DNA of 34,728 nt from Lenisia limosa (Eukaryota > Breviatea), in the NCBI GenBank assembly GCA_001655205.1, contig LPNZ01011470.1:1-34728 (forward strand). Reading direction: 5' to 3'. Position numbers and translations under genes: made by a program. This document shows positions 1-10,936 of the stretch, in pieces. Below the pieces are notes generated by a model. It made no database searches, was not told the origin of the DNA, and saw only the letters and a program-made list of their open reading frames with translations. Every line of letters begins with the position of its first letter. The stretch's first letter is position 1.

Positions 1-446
1 GGGGGGGGGGGGGATTATATTGCTTAATCTATCCATTTCTCCGGTTAGAAAGTTGTAGGTACTAAGAGTAACAATGGTTCAGTGTTAGCAAATAATGAGC
101 GTAGAAATTAACACGCATTATTGCTCCTTCACCTCTCACCATTATTGCTCTCCTTCGCCTCTCACCACTGTAGACCGCAGTCTTCATTGGAAGCACTGAG
201 GTAGGTAATCATATTGGATTAGTACAAAACCCCAATCTGGATCTCCTAATTTTTGTTTTGTTTTTCAAAATCCCCTTTTCACCCCCCCCCCCCNNNNNNN
301 NNNNNNNNNNNNNNNNNNNNNNNNNNNNNNNNNNNNNNNNNNNNNNNNNNNNNNNNNNNNNNNNNNNNNNNNNNNNNNNNNNNNNNNNNNNNNNNNNNNN
401 NNNNNNNNNNNNNNNNNNNNNNNNNNNNNNNNNNNNNNNNNNNNNN
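1..446. other. Upstream part of the S9 peptidase gene, mostly gap
   Basis: The window opens on a run of 13 G and contains a gap at 294-446, next to a run of C. One small candidate exon is 174-200 on the plus strand: a pyrimidine-rich stretch and TAG precede it, GTAGGT follows it, and it reads TAVFIGSTE in one frame. It could belong to the N-terminal beta-propeller of the S9 peptidase that becomes clear after the gap, but nine residues are too few to prove that. A near-repeat of about 20 nt (ATTATTGCTC...CACC) occurs at about 117-165. I see nothing else coding here. Confidence 0.3.
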
Positions 447-2746
447 CATCAAGGAGTACAACTTGACTTTCGCCAAGTCTGAGAAGATCTACTTCATGGT
501 GGGGGGTTGTCAGTATCCTTTCTGGTCATGTAGTGGACAACTTTTTTCATATACAACCATTTACAGAAATTATTACACTACACTGTCTTCATTACTTTAA
601 TAACTCCCTCTGAAACACGGAGCAACTTGTTCGATTTCTGGACATCACAATCTGAGATCAGCCCTTTTATCCCCTCAGAATGGTGGTGTCAAGGTTATGG
701 CCTGGGTTTTCAAGCCTCTCGGTTTCGACGCCTCCAAGAAGTACCCTCTCATTCTCTACCAGGTTTGCTCTTTGGTTCATTTGATGATATCAATATTTTA
801 CAAGCCATTTTCTCCCCTGATGTCAAACGCAGTATCAAAACAATCTTTTCGTTCACATACACAAATATCCATCCATTCCAACCAGCTCAGCACGGAGGCC
901 CCGAGGGAGCCTGGACCAACGGATGGAGCTCCAGATGGAACCCCCAGACTATTGCCGGTAAGGCCCTTGTCTTTCTCGCTGCTGTTACTATGCAATTGAG
1001 CTTTGAATGTATTGTGTCGACGTGGAAGCGACTTATTTGTAAAGAGGTTATAGTGGGCAGCCATCCTCATTTTTACCTCCGTGCTGGCTGGCTCTGGCTT
1101 GTTTTTGTTTTTGTGTTTTTGTCATCTGGCTTTTGTCTAGTTTTAGCGTTGGTTGNNNNNNNNNNNNNNNNNNNNNNNNNNNNNNNNNNNNNNNNNNNNN
1201 NNNNNNNNNNNNNNNNNNNNNNNNNNNNNNNNNNNNNNNNNNNNNNNNNNNNNNNNNNNNNNNNNNNNNNNNNNNNNNNNNNNNNNNNNNNNNNNNNNNN
1301 NNNNNNNNNNNNNNNNNNNNNNNNNNNNGCTTTGGCCAGAACTTCACTGACGCTATCCATGGCGACTGGGGTGGAATGCCCATTTCTGACACTCTTGGAG
1401 GTTGGGGGGAGGGGGGGGGCACACACGTCTTCTGTGTTGCCATGTAGCCTTGACGTGGCACTTCTCATATCTCTCAACGCATGTTCAATGTGGGATAGCC
1501 TTATGAATAAAACTTCACACAATGCTACATAAATCCTTGTCCTTCACACGACTACATGCTATGGTCTCCCTTGTAACAGTTCAGCTGTCAAGGAGGTGAT
1601 CGAGAAGTACGATTGGGTTGACGCCAATCGTCTTGGTGCCATGGGTGCTTCTTATGGAGGGTGAGGGAGGAGGGAGGATTACGTTTCAGCAAATATTCTT
1701 CCANNNNNNNNNNNNNNNNNNNNNNNNNNNNNNNNNNNNNNNNNNNNNNNNNNNNNNNNNNNNNNNNNNNNNNNNNNNNNNNNNNNNNNNNNNNNNNNNN
1801 NNNNNNNNNNNNNNNNNNNNNNNNNNNNNNNNNNNNNNNNNNNTTCAAGGGCATTGTGTGCCACGATGGTGTCTTCAACATGGAGGTGTGCTTCTCATCA
1901 TTATGACATGATAATTATGAATGCCTGTGTATATATTCTTCAGATCCGCTACATATAATAGTTATCTCATGGTTCTGTTCTTTTTTTATTCATATTCTTG
2001 CTCGACGTGGGATAATTCCTCTAGGATATGTACTTTGGTACAGAGGAAATCTTCTTCACTGAGTCTGAAATGAAGTGGGTGCACTCCTCCCATATTATTA
2101 TTGTTGACTGCTTGGTCAAATTTCCTTTTTTACTTACATTCTAGTGGGTCCTTCTGGGAGTCTGACCTTTACCGCAAGTTCAACCCCATGCTCTATACTG
2201 ACGTGAGCATCCTTGACTTCAAACAGTATTATTTTTTACTCTTTGTTGTGATTTTTAGCTGGTGGAGGTAAAGGAAGCTTATTTTCCAGAAATGGGAGAC
2301 ACCAATGCTTGTCATCCACGGAGGCTTGGACTACCGTATCCCTGTCACTCACGGGTAGGCTGCTAATGCCTTCTTTATTGCATTAAAACGCAAATAACGC
2401 AACTGAATCACTCTTTGACTGTAACGTGACCTTTTAGCATCGGAGCTTTCACTGCTCTCCAGCGTAGGGGAATTCCCTCAAGATTCGTGCACTTCCCTGA
2501 TGAGGTTGGCGGAAAGGGGGCTAGAAATGTGATGATAACATGGTCATTGTGTGCATTTTGAAAAAGTCAATCATTATTGAAAGCTCTTTCCATTTTCTAA
2601 TATTCCACACTTCCTTCTATGTCACGTATTATATGATGAATAGTTACTGAGAACTGACCCTGTAGAACCATTGGGTGCTTAATCCCGAAAACTCCATTGT
2701 GTGGCATCGCGAAGTCATCAACTGGCTTGATACCTATGTCAAGTAG
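447..2746 (+). CDS. S9-family prolyl oligopeptidase / dipeptidyl-peptidase, C-terminal catalytic part
   Basis: This is an alpha/beta-hydrolase serine peptidase of MEROPS family S9 (DPP V / acylaminoacyl-peptidase-like), which releases dipeptides or acyl-amino acids from peptide N-termini. Exons read as (gap)447-498, 679-762, 891-957, (gap)1329-1400, 1585-1660, (gap)1844-1885, 2025-2074, 2145-2202, 2290-2354, 2438-2504 and 2666-2746, with phases agreeing across every intron whose two flanking exons are visible. The joined protein shows the oxyanion-region HGGPEGAW, the nucleophile elbow GASYGG (Ser codon 1650-1652), the acid in HGGLDYRIP (Asp 2329-2331) and the histidine in DENHWVLNP (His 2669-2671), so the triad is complete. 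The N-terminal propeller is in the gap or outside the window. Several donors are weak (GTTGGG, GTGTGC). The family is certain; the subfamily is not. Confidence 0.93.
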
Positions 2747-2950
2747 AGTGTTTCCTCTTGACTCGACCAAATGCATCGTTACTTTGACTATTGTTTCATG
2801 AGGTGTTTGTATGTGGCATTACTATATGTCTCTTGGACTATCGAAAGAAGTAATAATTTCTAATCAGACTCCTATCACATACAAAAAACGAATCCAAAAA
2901 ACAGGTTTGTGAGGATCGCAATGCGGTGAGGGGGGGGAGGGGTTGAATGA

Positions 2951-5398
2951 TCACTCAACTTCACACCGCAGGATATCTGCAAATTCCTGGACAATTATTG
3001 AAAACTGATAAAGTATCTCTTATTAAGATGGATGAATACATAAATTTGACGCGGATCCCAACTTTGCAAAGGTGTTTGTCGTTGATAGCATAAATAACTT
3101 GATCAAGTGACGTGGCCCTGAAGAAGTGAGGTCCAACCAGTACTTGGCCCAATGCGGACTTGGAAAAAAACCACCTATTAGCTGTCTAGAACTGACCAGA
3201 TTCGCTCCACCCACCTGTCGACGTGCTTTTTAAAGGACGCTGCCACCATTGAGCTTGGGCAGTGGAACGCCCCGCATCCCCAGGCACCAAGAACCTGGTG
3301 AATCACTGAAATCCAAAACAAAGGGATAGTGTCAAAGTTGAGCCTATAACCAACAATGTTCTTCGCGCCAAAATGGAGAGCAGCGTCAATAATTCGCCCG
3401 ATTCGATTGTCGATTGCTTCCGCTAACTGCAACGGAATCAATTAGCTTTTAACTCCAGGGTTCCATATTTCTAGCAATGAGAAATAAAAAATAAGGTTGT
3501 ATCNNNNNNNNNNNNNNNNNNNNNNNNNNNNNNNNNNNNNNNNNNNNNNNNNNNNNNNNNNNNNNNNNNNNNNNNNNNNNNNNNNNNNNNNNNNNNNNTC
3601 ACTCGGGCTTGGTTGGTATTGTGCCGTACGAACGGAGCTGCACACGTTATGTAAGTGGCCTAAAAAGTCAGCGCAAGGCATGGCGGGGTAAATGTCCCTT
3701 TGATCAAGTTTAAACTCTCAACTAAGACTTTTTTTCAAGAAGAAAATATTCAGCCAAAAAAAATATCAACTTATACCCCCCCTCTCTCTCTCTACATATG
3801 ATATACATATATAGCTGTATATCATATATACTATATGATATATTATATATGATATGTAGTATATAAGATTGTATACTACTATATCGATATAATGTTAAAT
3901 GAGTGAATTCCATGTGAAAATTGGTAATTAAAAAATACCCCAGTCCCCCAAAGCACTTACCAAATAAGGATAATCTAATAGCTGTCCATTAGAATGCCTA
4001 AATGTTGGAACATCTAAGTGATAAAAATACCAAACTAAGCTTGCTTACCTTGTGAAACAATGATTCCATCCGAACCAAACGCGTTAGGATTGAACTTGTT
4101 AGTTTGGTAATATGACTGGGCTGTCGGCGTCATCTGAATGATGAGTCACTGCACTCAAATTTGATTAGTGGTATGTTGCTTAAATAGAACTTAACCTTTT
4201 GATTGTTTTCCATTGGGGTGACATATAAAGTAACTTGGTGAGAATATAAACGCAACCAACCAAAGTGGCGTATAACGCAGATGATCGCGCAAGACTCTCC
4301 TCCTGTGCTCTGGAGCCGTGTCTAATTGTGTCAACTTTCTTCTAGTAATCAAGCGAAAATTAACACCTTCACTTTTCAAGCACAAAAGAATGACCAAGGT
4401 CTTGTAATCGAAAAAATATCAGAATATCTCATTTTCAATTGGAAAATGATAATTTGAGAAAGACTAAAGCCCTCTACCCACAGAAAACCTCCTCCAGGCG
4501 TTTTGGAAGAAGCAAAATTCAAGATGAACGGTTGAGTCCTGCAGAATATAAATATTGAAGGAATATTTGATATGATAATGAAGCATTATATGCCTCAACA
4601 CTTTTTGACTTTTTGAGAGTTTCACTACAAACAACCTTTGGGCCTTTATGAGCATGATGACGTTCACATGTAAAAATCATCTAAAAAGTGGTAGCCCACC
4701 TACTCGGTGCTTTCCTCAAGGTCTTTTGCTGCCTCCAAGGTGCCAGACCAGCGAATGGAAACTATCGCCGTTAATACTCTCAATACCTCATACCACATGT
4801 AATATATATTCATTGTAACACTTCTCAATAATATCTACTTGTACTATGTGTCCGTGACAAAATTACGCAATATAACCATTCTTACACCATATGGTACAAT
4901 AAAACCTTTCACCGGTGGTGGTGCCTTCACGTTGTGTTGGTTCAACTGTTAGGATTCTTTCTGATGCTCTATAAAGTTGTGACAATGTTTACAAAAAAAA
5001 ATATCCACAAAAACACAAAGTAAAAAACAATCAATAGTTTCGCTTTCAGGTAGCATTTTGAACAGAGCTGAAAAGTTACAGTACCCAGGCTCACTCAAAG
5101 TATGAAACTCGTTCCTTGGCGAGAGCCACGTCTTTTTCAATAAAAACCTTCTTTTTTAAAGGATTTATATACCTATTGATGGTCAAAAGACTAACAGTGT
5201 AGGTCAACAAAAGTAGCCATGATGCCATATCATAAAAAGTGAAAATTGATAAATAAGTAGCTTTAATGGAATGGATTGGAGGAGCAGTAATGGTCAAAGA
5301 AACAATGGCCACGCTGACCAGCCTTGTTTTATGATGTTGGCAGTTTCCCTGCCCATGCTAGAAGCCTCATGTCTCGGTATCAACTTGGTGCAGTACAT
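2951..5398 (-). CDS. Microbial-type poly(ADP-ribose) glycohydrolase (TIGR02452 / PF10021 family)
   Basis: This macrodomain-fold enzyme hydrolyses ADP-ribose polymers. Exons in coding order are 5398-5319, 5172-5095, 4968-4913, 4776-4704, 4538-4482, 4321-4261, 4133-4049, 4013-3961, 3659-3599 (runs into a gap), 3426-3355, 3294-3215, 3117-3063 and 3004-2951. Phases agree at every junction outside the gap. The protein begins near MYCTKLIPRHEASSMGRETA, then gives ANIIKQGWYINP, SGTLEAAKDLEEST, ILNFASSKTPGGGFLHG and AQEESLARSSALYATL. The family signature GGG-x7-QEE is therefore intact, split across the 4482/4321 intron. Downstream come DVPTFRHSNGQLLDYPY, ITCAAPFV and VLGAWGCGAFHC, all conserved stations of the family. 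The start is the first in-frame ATG. The last two exons are the least certain: reading through the last intron would end the protein at 2961. It converges with the S9 gene and diverges from the TMEM33-like gene. Confidence 0.93.
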
Positions 5399-5478
5399 TG
5401 TCTGCTGAATAATGGATGTAAGCTGAAGGTTGTCCAACCAAGATTGTGTGGCTACATCAAGTGGAGGTATTTTGTTCT

Positions 5479-5516
5479 TAAGTTTTTGAGTTTTTGAGTT
5501 TTTGAGTTTTTGAGGG
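5479..5516. repeat. 8-nt microsatellite (AGTTTTTG)4
   Basis: Four perfect copies of AGTTTTTG lie in the 257-nt divergent spacer between the glycohydrolase start (5398) and the TMEM33-like start (5656). A T-rich and then G-rich stretch (GGGGGGG at about 5541) follows. I see no clear TATA element. The tract falls in the 5' leader or promoter of the minus-strand gene. Confidence 0.85.
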
Positions 5517-5655
5517 TTGGTTTTTTTTGTTTAAGGGCAAGGGGGGGTAGGAGCTGCCAGATCGGGAATCGACAGATCTTTCACAGATTTAAATAAAGAA
5601 AATTGCAATCAAATACAAAACCTAGTTTTTACATTTATTGTAATAGCTGGTAAAA

Positions 5656-8015
5656 ATGGCAGCAAAAGCAAGAGATGCGTTCCTCAAGTACAACTTCGGG
5701 GAAGACCAAGACTGGTTTAAGTTCGTTCAGACCCAGGACTTCGGCGGAGCGGCTGATAGGTCAAAAGCTGAGTTGATTCTGAGGCAGAGGTACTTCAAGC
5801 TCATGGTAGGGGAATCTTTTTTCACCTACTGTCGTCACCCCCGTGCCCTTCACCCCGATTTTATTGATTATACATTAGAATGACGACTATGAAATTGTCC
5901 CAGACCCGTATTCCGGAAGCGATGTGCCATTCACCCCTACTGTGACAGCACGACCCTCCTCCTCTACAGCCCCGTCAAGAAGGGCTCGAGGCAAACTCCC
6001 GGAGGTTATTACATCATGGGGCTTCTCTGAGTTCCGTGTTTGGTGGGTCGCTTTTGCCAGGTTTCTTCTTGTTGGTCCTATCACGATTCGTTGAATGATT
6101 CAAAATGACGTTCTTTGTTATTATTTATTTTGTAATGAAGCTTTTTTGTTCATACCATTAGGTATGGTATGAACTTCATTGCTTCATTTGGTATCCCTCT
6201 CTTCCTTGTAAGTGGTGTTGTCATTATTATTTCCCGGTTTTTCGAATGATATGCTTCGTCTTTGTTGTGCATATCCTGGTTGCTTGTATGAAACAGGCAG
6301 TTTCTTGAAAACTCGTCTAATCGAAAACACCTTTTAATTTTCGTGTGGTCACCCCATACAGGCATCCATCATGTATCCCCGTCTGGTCCTTTACTCGTTC
6401 TCTTTCTGCATGCCTGTTAGTTGGGGAAGAGTTACCGAATGAAGTATCGGCCAGATTCAACCTTTTTTTTTTTTTTTATTTCTCATTGCCATACATACAT
6501 ATAATATATACCGAACGAAGCAAAGTTTTTATATTGCAAACATTTTCTATACTAAAATGGGAGATCTATTGGGGTTTACGTGTACATTGATTGCAAAGTA
6601 TGTAGAGCCCTGAAGATTTCTTTTTATTCTCTCCGCCATTAAAAAAAATTTTTTTTTTGTCTTCATCAACGTTCACCTTTTCACCTTCTTAGTCCGCCCT
6701 TTTTGCTCGTATCTTCAACCTCTTCTTGAAGCATGGGGTAAGAGAGCGATCATTATAGTGTTTGAATAATTGAACTAGACGATGTGTGCGGTCTTGACCT
6801 GACGTCATCTTGAATTTCACATTTCTTCCATTTCCTCGGATGACCCTAATTCCTCTTTTAGTTCCCTCAATTTAACAAACAATGGTTCCAACCCCTCAAC
6901 ACTGACCACGACTTCCACTATGCCCTTCTTATTCTGGCAATGACCGGTGGGTTTCGGGGGTAAGACGTTTTAATTGTATTTATTATTGACAATTCTACGG
7001 ATAAGTTCTCATCCTCTTAGGAACCTACAGTACAGTGGCAGTATTGGTTATTTGTCTTCTATGCCTGCTGGAGGTTTGCGTCTATGCCCCGCGTGTGTTC
7101 CTCAATCCTCCTCTTGCAAAGTTAGTGAGTGAGAGTTGCTTAGGAACATGACCTCTTACATTCATGCTGGACAATTGATTCAGCTTTTTAGGCTTCCACA
7201 TTATACTTATTAGGTCATATTCGACTCCTAAACGATTTTGAGGTGTAGGCAGTAATCGGATCCACTTTCATCCCCCACTCTAATATGGTCTTTAGTTTGG
7301 CCAAGTCGGTCAATGCTCTTGTCAAGCCTCATATTCCAAGGCTCTTGGTTGTGGTATGGGGGCAGGGTTTTTTGGAGTTGTGGATATCTCGTCATGTTCC
7401 CTGCCCTTACATTCAAGGTGGCGCAAACCGAATTAGTTCTGTTGGTATCTCTTCTGATTACTGGCCAATTTATTGCATTCTTTATGTGTGCCATGTTCCT
7501 TCTGCTGCACTACACTACGAGGTGTGTTTTGGTGTGTCATACCACATACAAGTTCTGATATGACCTTGGTTTGCCTCCTGCGGGTAAGACACATCTCCAA
7601 ATACAACGTTTTCATGCTCTAGAAAATAATAGTTTTTGCAGAAGGAGTACCCCCCCCCCCCTCTAANNNNNNNNNNNNNNNNNNNNNNNNNNNNNNNNNN
7701 NNNNNNNNNNNNNNNNNNNNNNNNNNNNNNNNNNNNNNNNNNNNNNNNNNNNNNNNNNCAACTCTTGACCACTATGCTTTCCATGAGCGTTGTCCTGGTG
7801 TCATTCGCCAGGTGTATTCCTCTGTGAGGGGCATAACAACAAGACAACAACTTTTTTTCTGTCTCTTGTTATTCTTCATGTTAATGTTGGCTTCCTCATG
7901 CATCTTGTCATTAAAATTATCGTCAGTTTCGCAACCCACTAACACAATAGGTGAAAGGCTACATTGCCCAAATGGGGAACCCTTACAGGAGGTGATAGAA
8001 GGGGCTTTAATCTGA
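5656..8015 (+). CDS. TMEM33 / Pom33-like multi-pass membrane protein with an extra N-terminal region
   Basis: Exons read as 5656-5805, 5879-6060, 6162-6207, 6362-6415, 6693-6737, 6862-6946, 7021-7124, 7249-7347, 7418-7521, (gap) and 7759-8015. The first ~110 residues are soluble: MAAKARDAFLKYNFGEDQDW, a conserved-looking LRQRYFKLM, then an acidic and Ser/Pro/Arg segment. After FRVWWVAFAR come hydrophobic segments (NFIASFGIPLFL, LVLYSFSFCMP, a Thr/Val/Leu-rich helix ending LLCLLEVCVYAPRV, and VLLVSLLITGQFIAFFMCAM). HYALLILAMT and the C-terminal HERCPGVIRQVY resemble the TMEM33/Kr-h2/Pom33 family (PF03661), ER and nuclear-envelope proteins that shape membranes and act at nuclear pores. The long N-terminal region is not typical of that family. 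The exon 2 donor is inferred as AG|GTTTCT, and an in-frame stop follows if it is not used. The end after YSSVRG may be shorter than the open frame to 8015. Assignment is by pattern only. Confidence 0.6.
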
Positions 8016-8263
8016 TTTCATTGTATTATTCAAATGCCAATTTGACAAGTTGGAAGGCTGGCTTTTTTACGCACTGTTCCTAATTCAACGAAAACAAAAT
8101 AAACTTCATAGTAAAAAAAATCAATGATGTAACAACGTCACCTAATTAACCCAGCCCCACACCAAAACAATAATTCCAAGAATTGCAAATAAAAATAAAC
8201 ACTATATCAAACGCAATCAAAAATACAAACACAAATACATAAACAAAAAAGTGTGCGAGGTGC

Positions 8264-10524
8264 TTAGGCCACAATGTCCATGAGAGAGAAAATGGTGCCG
8301 GCAACAGCAATCAAAACGCCAAGGAAGAGCACAGCGAAAGCCCTAGTAAAGTCAGAACTTGCAAAAAGAAACCAGGCAATAACCAAAAAAGAAGGTTATT
8401 CTTCATACTTGTATTCAGAGCGTCTGTTCTGGCTGGACATGATGTAAGAGAGGGCCGGGAAGATGATGGTAACGGAGGAGGACGACAGCGATCCGACAAG
8501 AGAGAACACAACAGAAACGTCTGGAAGGAAGGTCAGAGAAGGGTGGGTTGTAAGTGATGAAAACAATAATAAAAAAAAAATCCTAGGAACTTATTTGGAG
8601 TTAGCTTCCCTGACATACCACTGACGGTGAGAGCAATGCAGACCGACCCAATGAGAAGAAGGGTAGAAATGGTGCGGAGGGTGGTGACACTTGTAGTAGG
8701 AGCCTGGAAATGTCAGTATTTCAACATATGCCTGGAGTATTGACATCTACTAATCCGACGCAAACCTTTCCATTGCTAATGAGGCCGGAGATAGAGAGGC
8801 GGCACGAGAACGCAATGAGGGGGTATGACGCAATGATGACGAAGAGCAGACAGGCCTGGGCAAGGACGAAGAAGGCCGGTGGCGTAGCTCCAAGGTCAGC
8901 TTCAGCGTAGTTGTTGAGCACGTTGGGCAGGACTTGGTTACCGAACCTCATGAAGCCCATGGCGCCACTGAGAATGTACTAAATGCGTTAACAACTGTGT
9001 GACTTGGTTGGGCAGAAAATGAAGTCTGGTGCCTCCTTACCATAATACAGGTACACGAGAATGATGACGTGATGATGTTGAACATCTTGCCAGTGCTACG
9101 TCCCTTGAGCTCAGAAAAGACCGGCATGACTAAAACATTAACAATGTCAAGTGGACTTGTGTGGATTCGAAAGACTAGTGGCCCTCCCACTGATGATGTG
9201 ACATGAGTAGCTGAAGGCAGCGATGGGGAGAGCGCGGAAGATCTTGACGGAGGGGTTGAAGAGGACAAGGTCATCGGGGATGCCGTTGGCCCAGAGGTTG
9301 TAGACGCCATCTCCGACGACAGCAAGGACGAAGTAGGCAATGCAGAAGACGGCGGCGGTGCTGCAATGTCAGAATCGAAAAACGAAGGAATTTTCTAGAA
9401 TAGTGGCGTAAAGGTACCAATCACGAACAAAATAAACTAAAACAAAGGAAATGGCAATAACACATGAATGGGTGCGAACCTGGTGAATCTCAGGGCCCTG
9501 AGGGACTGGAGCATGAGAAGGGGGAACACCGCACAGGCCAAGCAGACGATGAGAAGACGTCTGTCGGCCCATCCGAGGAAGTAGGTCATGAGGTTGGAGC
9601 CTGGGGAATAAGAAGAAGCACAAGAAGAGTAGCGCGAAGATGTGAGCACTCGACTTACTGAAGTCACCGATGAGGATCATATAAGCGCAGAGGCTGCCAA
9701 TAGTGCCAAGAGCGATGACAAGGTTAAGGAGAGTGCCTGAAGGGTCAACAGGTCTGTTGCGAAAAGACGCTGTGCAGGCGAAATGATTGAACGCTTACCG
9801 GCCTTCTTGCCGATTGAAGCCTCCATAGCAGCTTGGTAGGTGAAAGTGCCAGTGCGCGTGGCGGTGTGGACAAGGAAACGACCTGAAAGGTGTGATCCGA
9901 GCTGAAATTAGGAGGAAAGCTGATCTTGCGCGAATCCGTCATCCTACCAGTGACAGCCATGATGAGGGCCATAAAGCTCAGGAGAAGGGCTTGCATGCCG
10001 AGACCAGTCCAGGCAAAAGTCAGAGGAACGGACAGGAGTCTAATACGTCAGTGATTCGTCAAATATCTCATAAAATGGAAACATATTAGGAGAGTAGAAG
10101 CCAGAGGAAGAAGGTGCCTGCGCAAACCCGGCTCCAACAGTGTAGTTGGAGAGATTGAAGATAGAAGCACCAACTGAAGCAGTACCAACATGAGGAACAG
10201 CTTCGGGGACTAAACAGGTGAAATATTGAATTCAAATGATGGCGAAAGAAAAATTCCTGATATTTACAAACCTTCAGGGGCAGGTTTTGAGGCCTTTGTG
10301 GGGATGTTGAGCTTGGGTTTCTTGATGGAGCCAACATCCAGGCGACTCATTTCGATGACGACATCCACGGCTGGGGGGAAAGTCAATCAAAAAGACTCAA
10401 ATATCAACTTACCAGAGGTAGAAATGCCTCTGTCGCTTCCAGGATGCCTGGTGCGGTGACCATGAGGGCCAAAAGAGGATGGGAGAGAGTGAACCGAAAG
10501 GCTGGATTGACGAGGAGCGACCAT
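8264..10524 (-). CDS. Amino acid/auxin permease family transporter (AAAP; SLC36/SLC38-like)
   Basis: All 13 exons are visible and join in phase to exactly 477 codons (476 aa): 10524-10413, 10370-10272, 10209-10128, 10039-9948, 9882-9799, 9736-9659, 9600-9480, 9360-9191, 9129-9041, 8978-8766, 8703-8619, 8520-8409 and 8357-8264. A ~90-residue polar, cytosolic-looking N-terminus (RTRHPGSDRGISTS, IKKPKLNIPTKASKP) precedes the first helix, NLSNYTVGAGLLSVPLTF, whose GAG-L-x-x-P is the AAAP signature. ALPIAAFSYSCHII followed by MPVFSELKGRS matches the family's conserved F-x-CH...P-x-x-x-EL region. About eleven hydrophobic segments follow the family plan, ending near GTIFSLMDIVA. Proton- or sodium-coupled amino acid import at the plasma membrane or vacuole/lysosome is expected; the substrate cannot be read. 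It shares a 412-nt divergent spacer with the 2H-type gene. Confidence 0.92.
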
Positions 10525-10936
10525 AGTGTCGACAAAACGCGTTGTTTAGACAAAGAAAAGATCTAGTGCTGACTAAACAACGCACAAATAAACGATAATG
10601 ATATCAGGAGGGGGAAGGCGGAAGTCGCAACTACTGAAAGAATATTGCGTTGGGATACTTGTTGTCTCATTAAAATGCTAATTGAGAAGCCAATCAACTA
10701 CTAGGGGGTTACTTGCACGAAGGCAGAAAATACGCTGAAAAAAAACTTGAAGAGGAGTTAAACAACAACTGTGTTCAACTAAAGAGCTATAAAAGAGGGC
10801 TTTCCAAAAAAAAAAATTCAGTGAAAAAGGGAAAGGAATTTTGTTCTTGAATGTTCTATCCCCCGAACCTGATCAATAGATCAATTTTCTGTTTTGCCAG
10901 AGCGAAATTTTTTTTCAAGCCCTCTTTCACCTCACT
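10525..10936. promoter_or_regulatory. Divergent intergenic region between transporter and 2H-type gene
   Basis: These 412 nt separate the two start codons and must hold both promoters and 5' leaders. The sequence is AT-rich, with no open frame that continues either gene. It contains a TATA-like TATAAAAG, an 11-nt inverted repeat (AAAGAGGGCTT at 10792-10802, complement at 10917-10927) and the palindrome GATCAATAGATC at about 10871-10882. A T-run lies just upstream of the plus-strand ATG. Confidence 0.6.
10788..10795 (+). promoter_or_regulatory. TATA-box-like element
   Basis: TATAAAAG lies 142 nt upstream of the ATG at 10937 and fits the TATA consensus on the plus strand. It overlaps the left arm of an 11-nt inverted repeat. 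No transcription start is known, so this is a plausible core promoter only. Confidence 0.4.

Noticed and set aside
627-1532. 301-codon open frame on the plus strand
   Set aside because: It is open largely because of N and reads through introns in a frame other than that of the S9 peptidase exons.
4191-4397. 68-codon minus-strand frame that looked like an Arg-rich protein
   Set aside because: The correct reading is another frame: AQEESLARSSALYATL of the glycohydrolase, exon 4321-4261.
5879-6097. Reading exon 2 of the TMEM33-like gene through to the TGA at 6095
   Set aside because: It would end the protein before its membrane helices. The AG|GTTTCT donor at 6061 joins in phase to 6162 and restores them.
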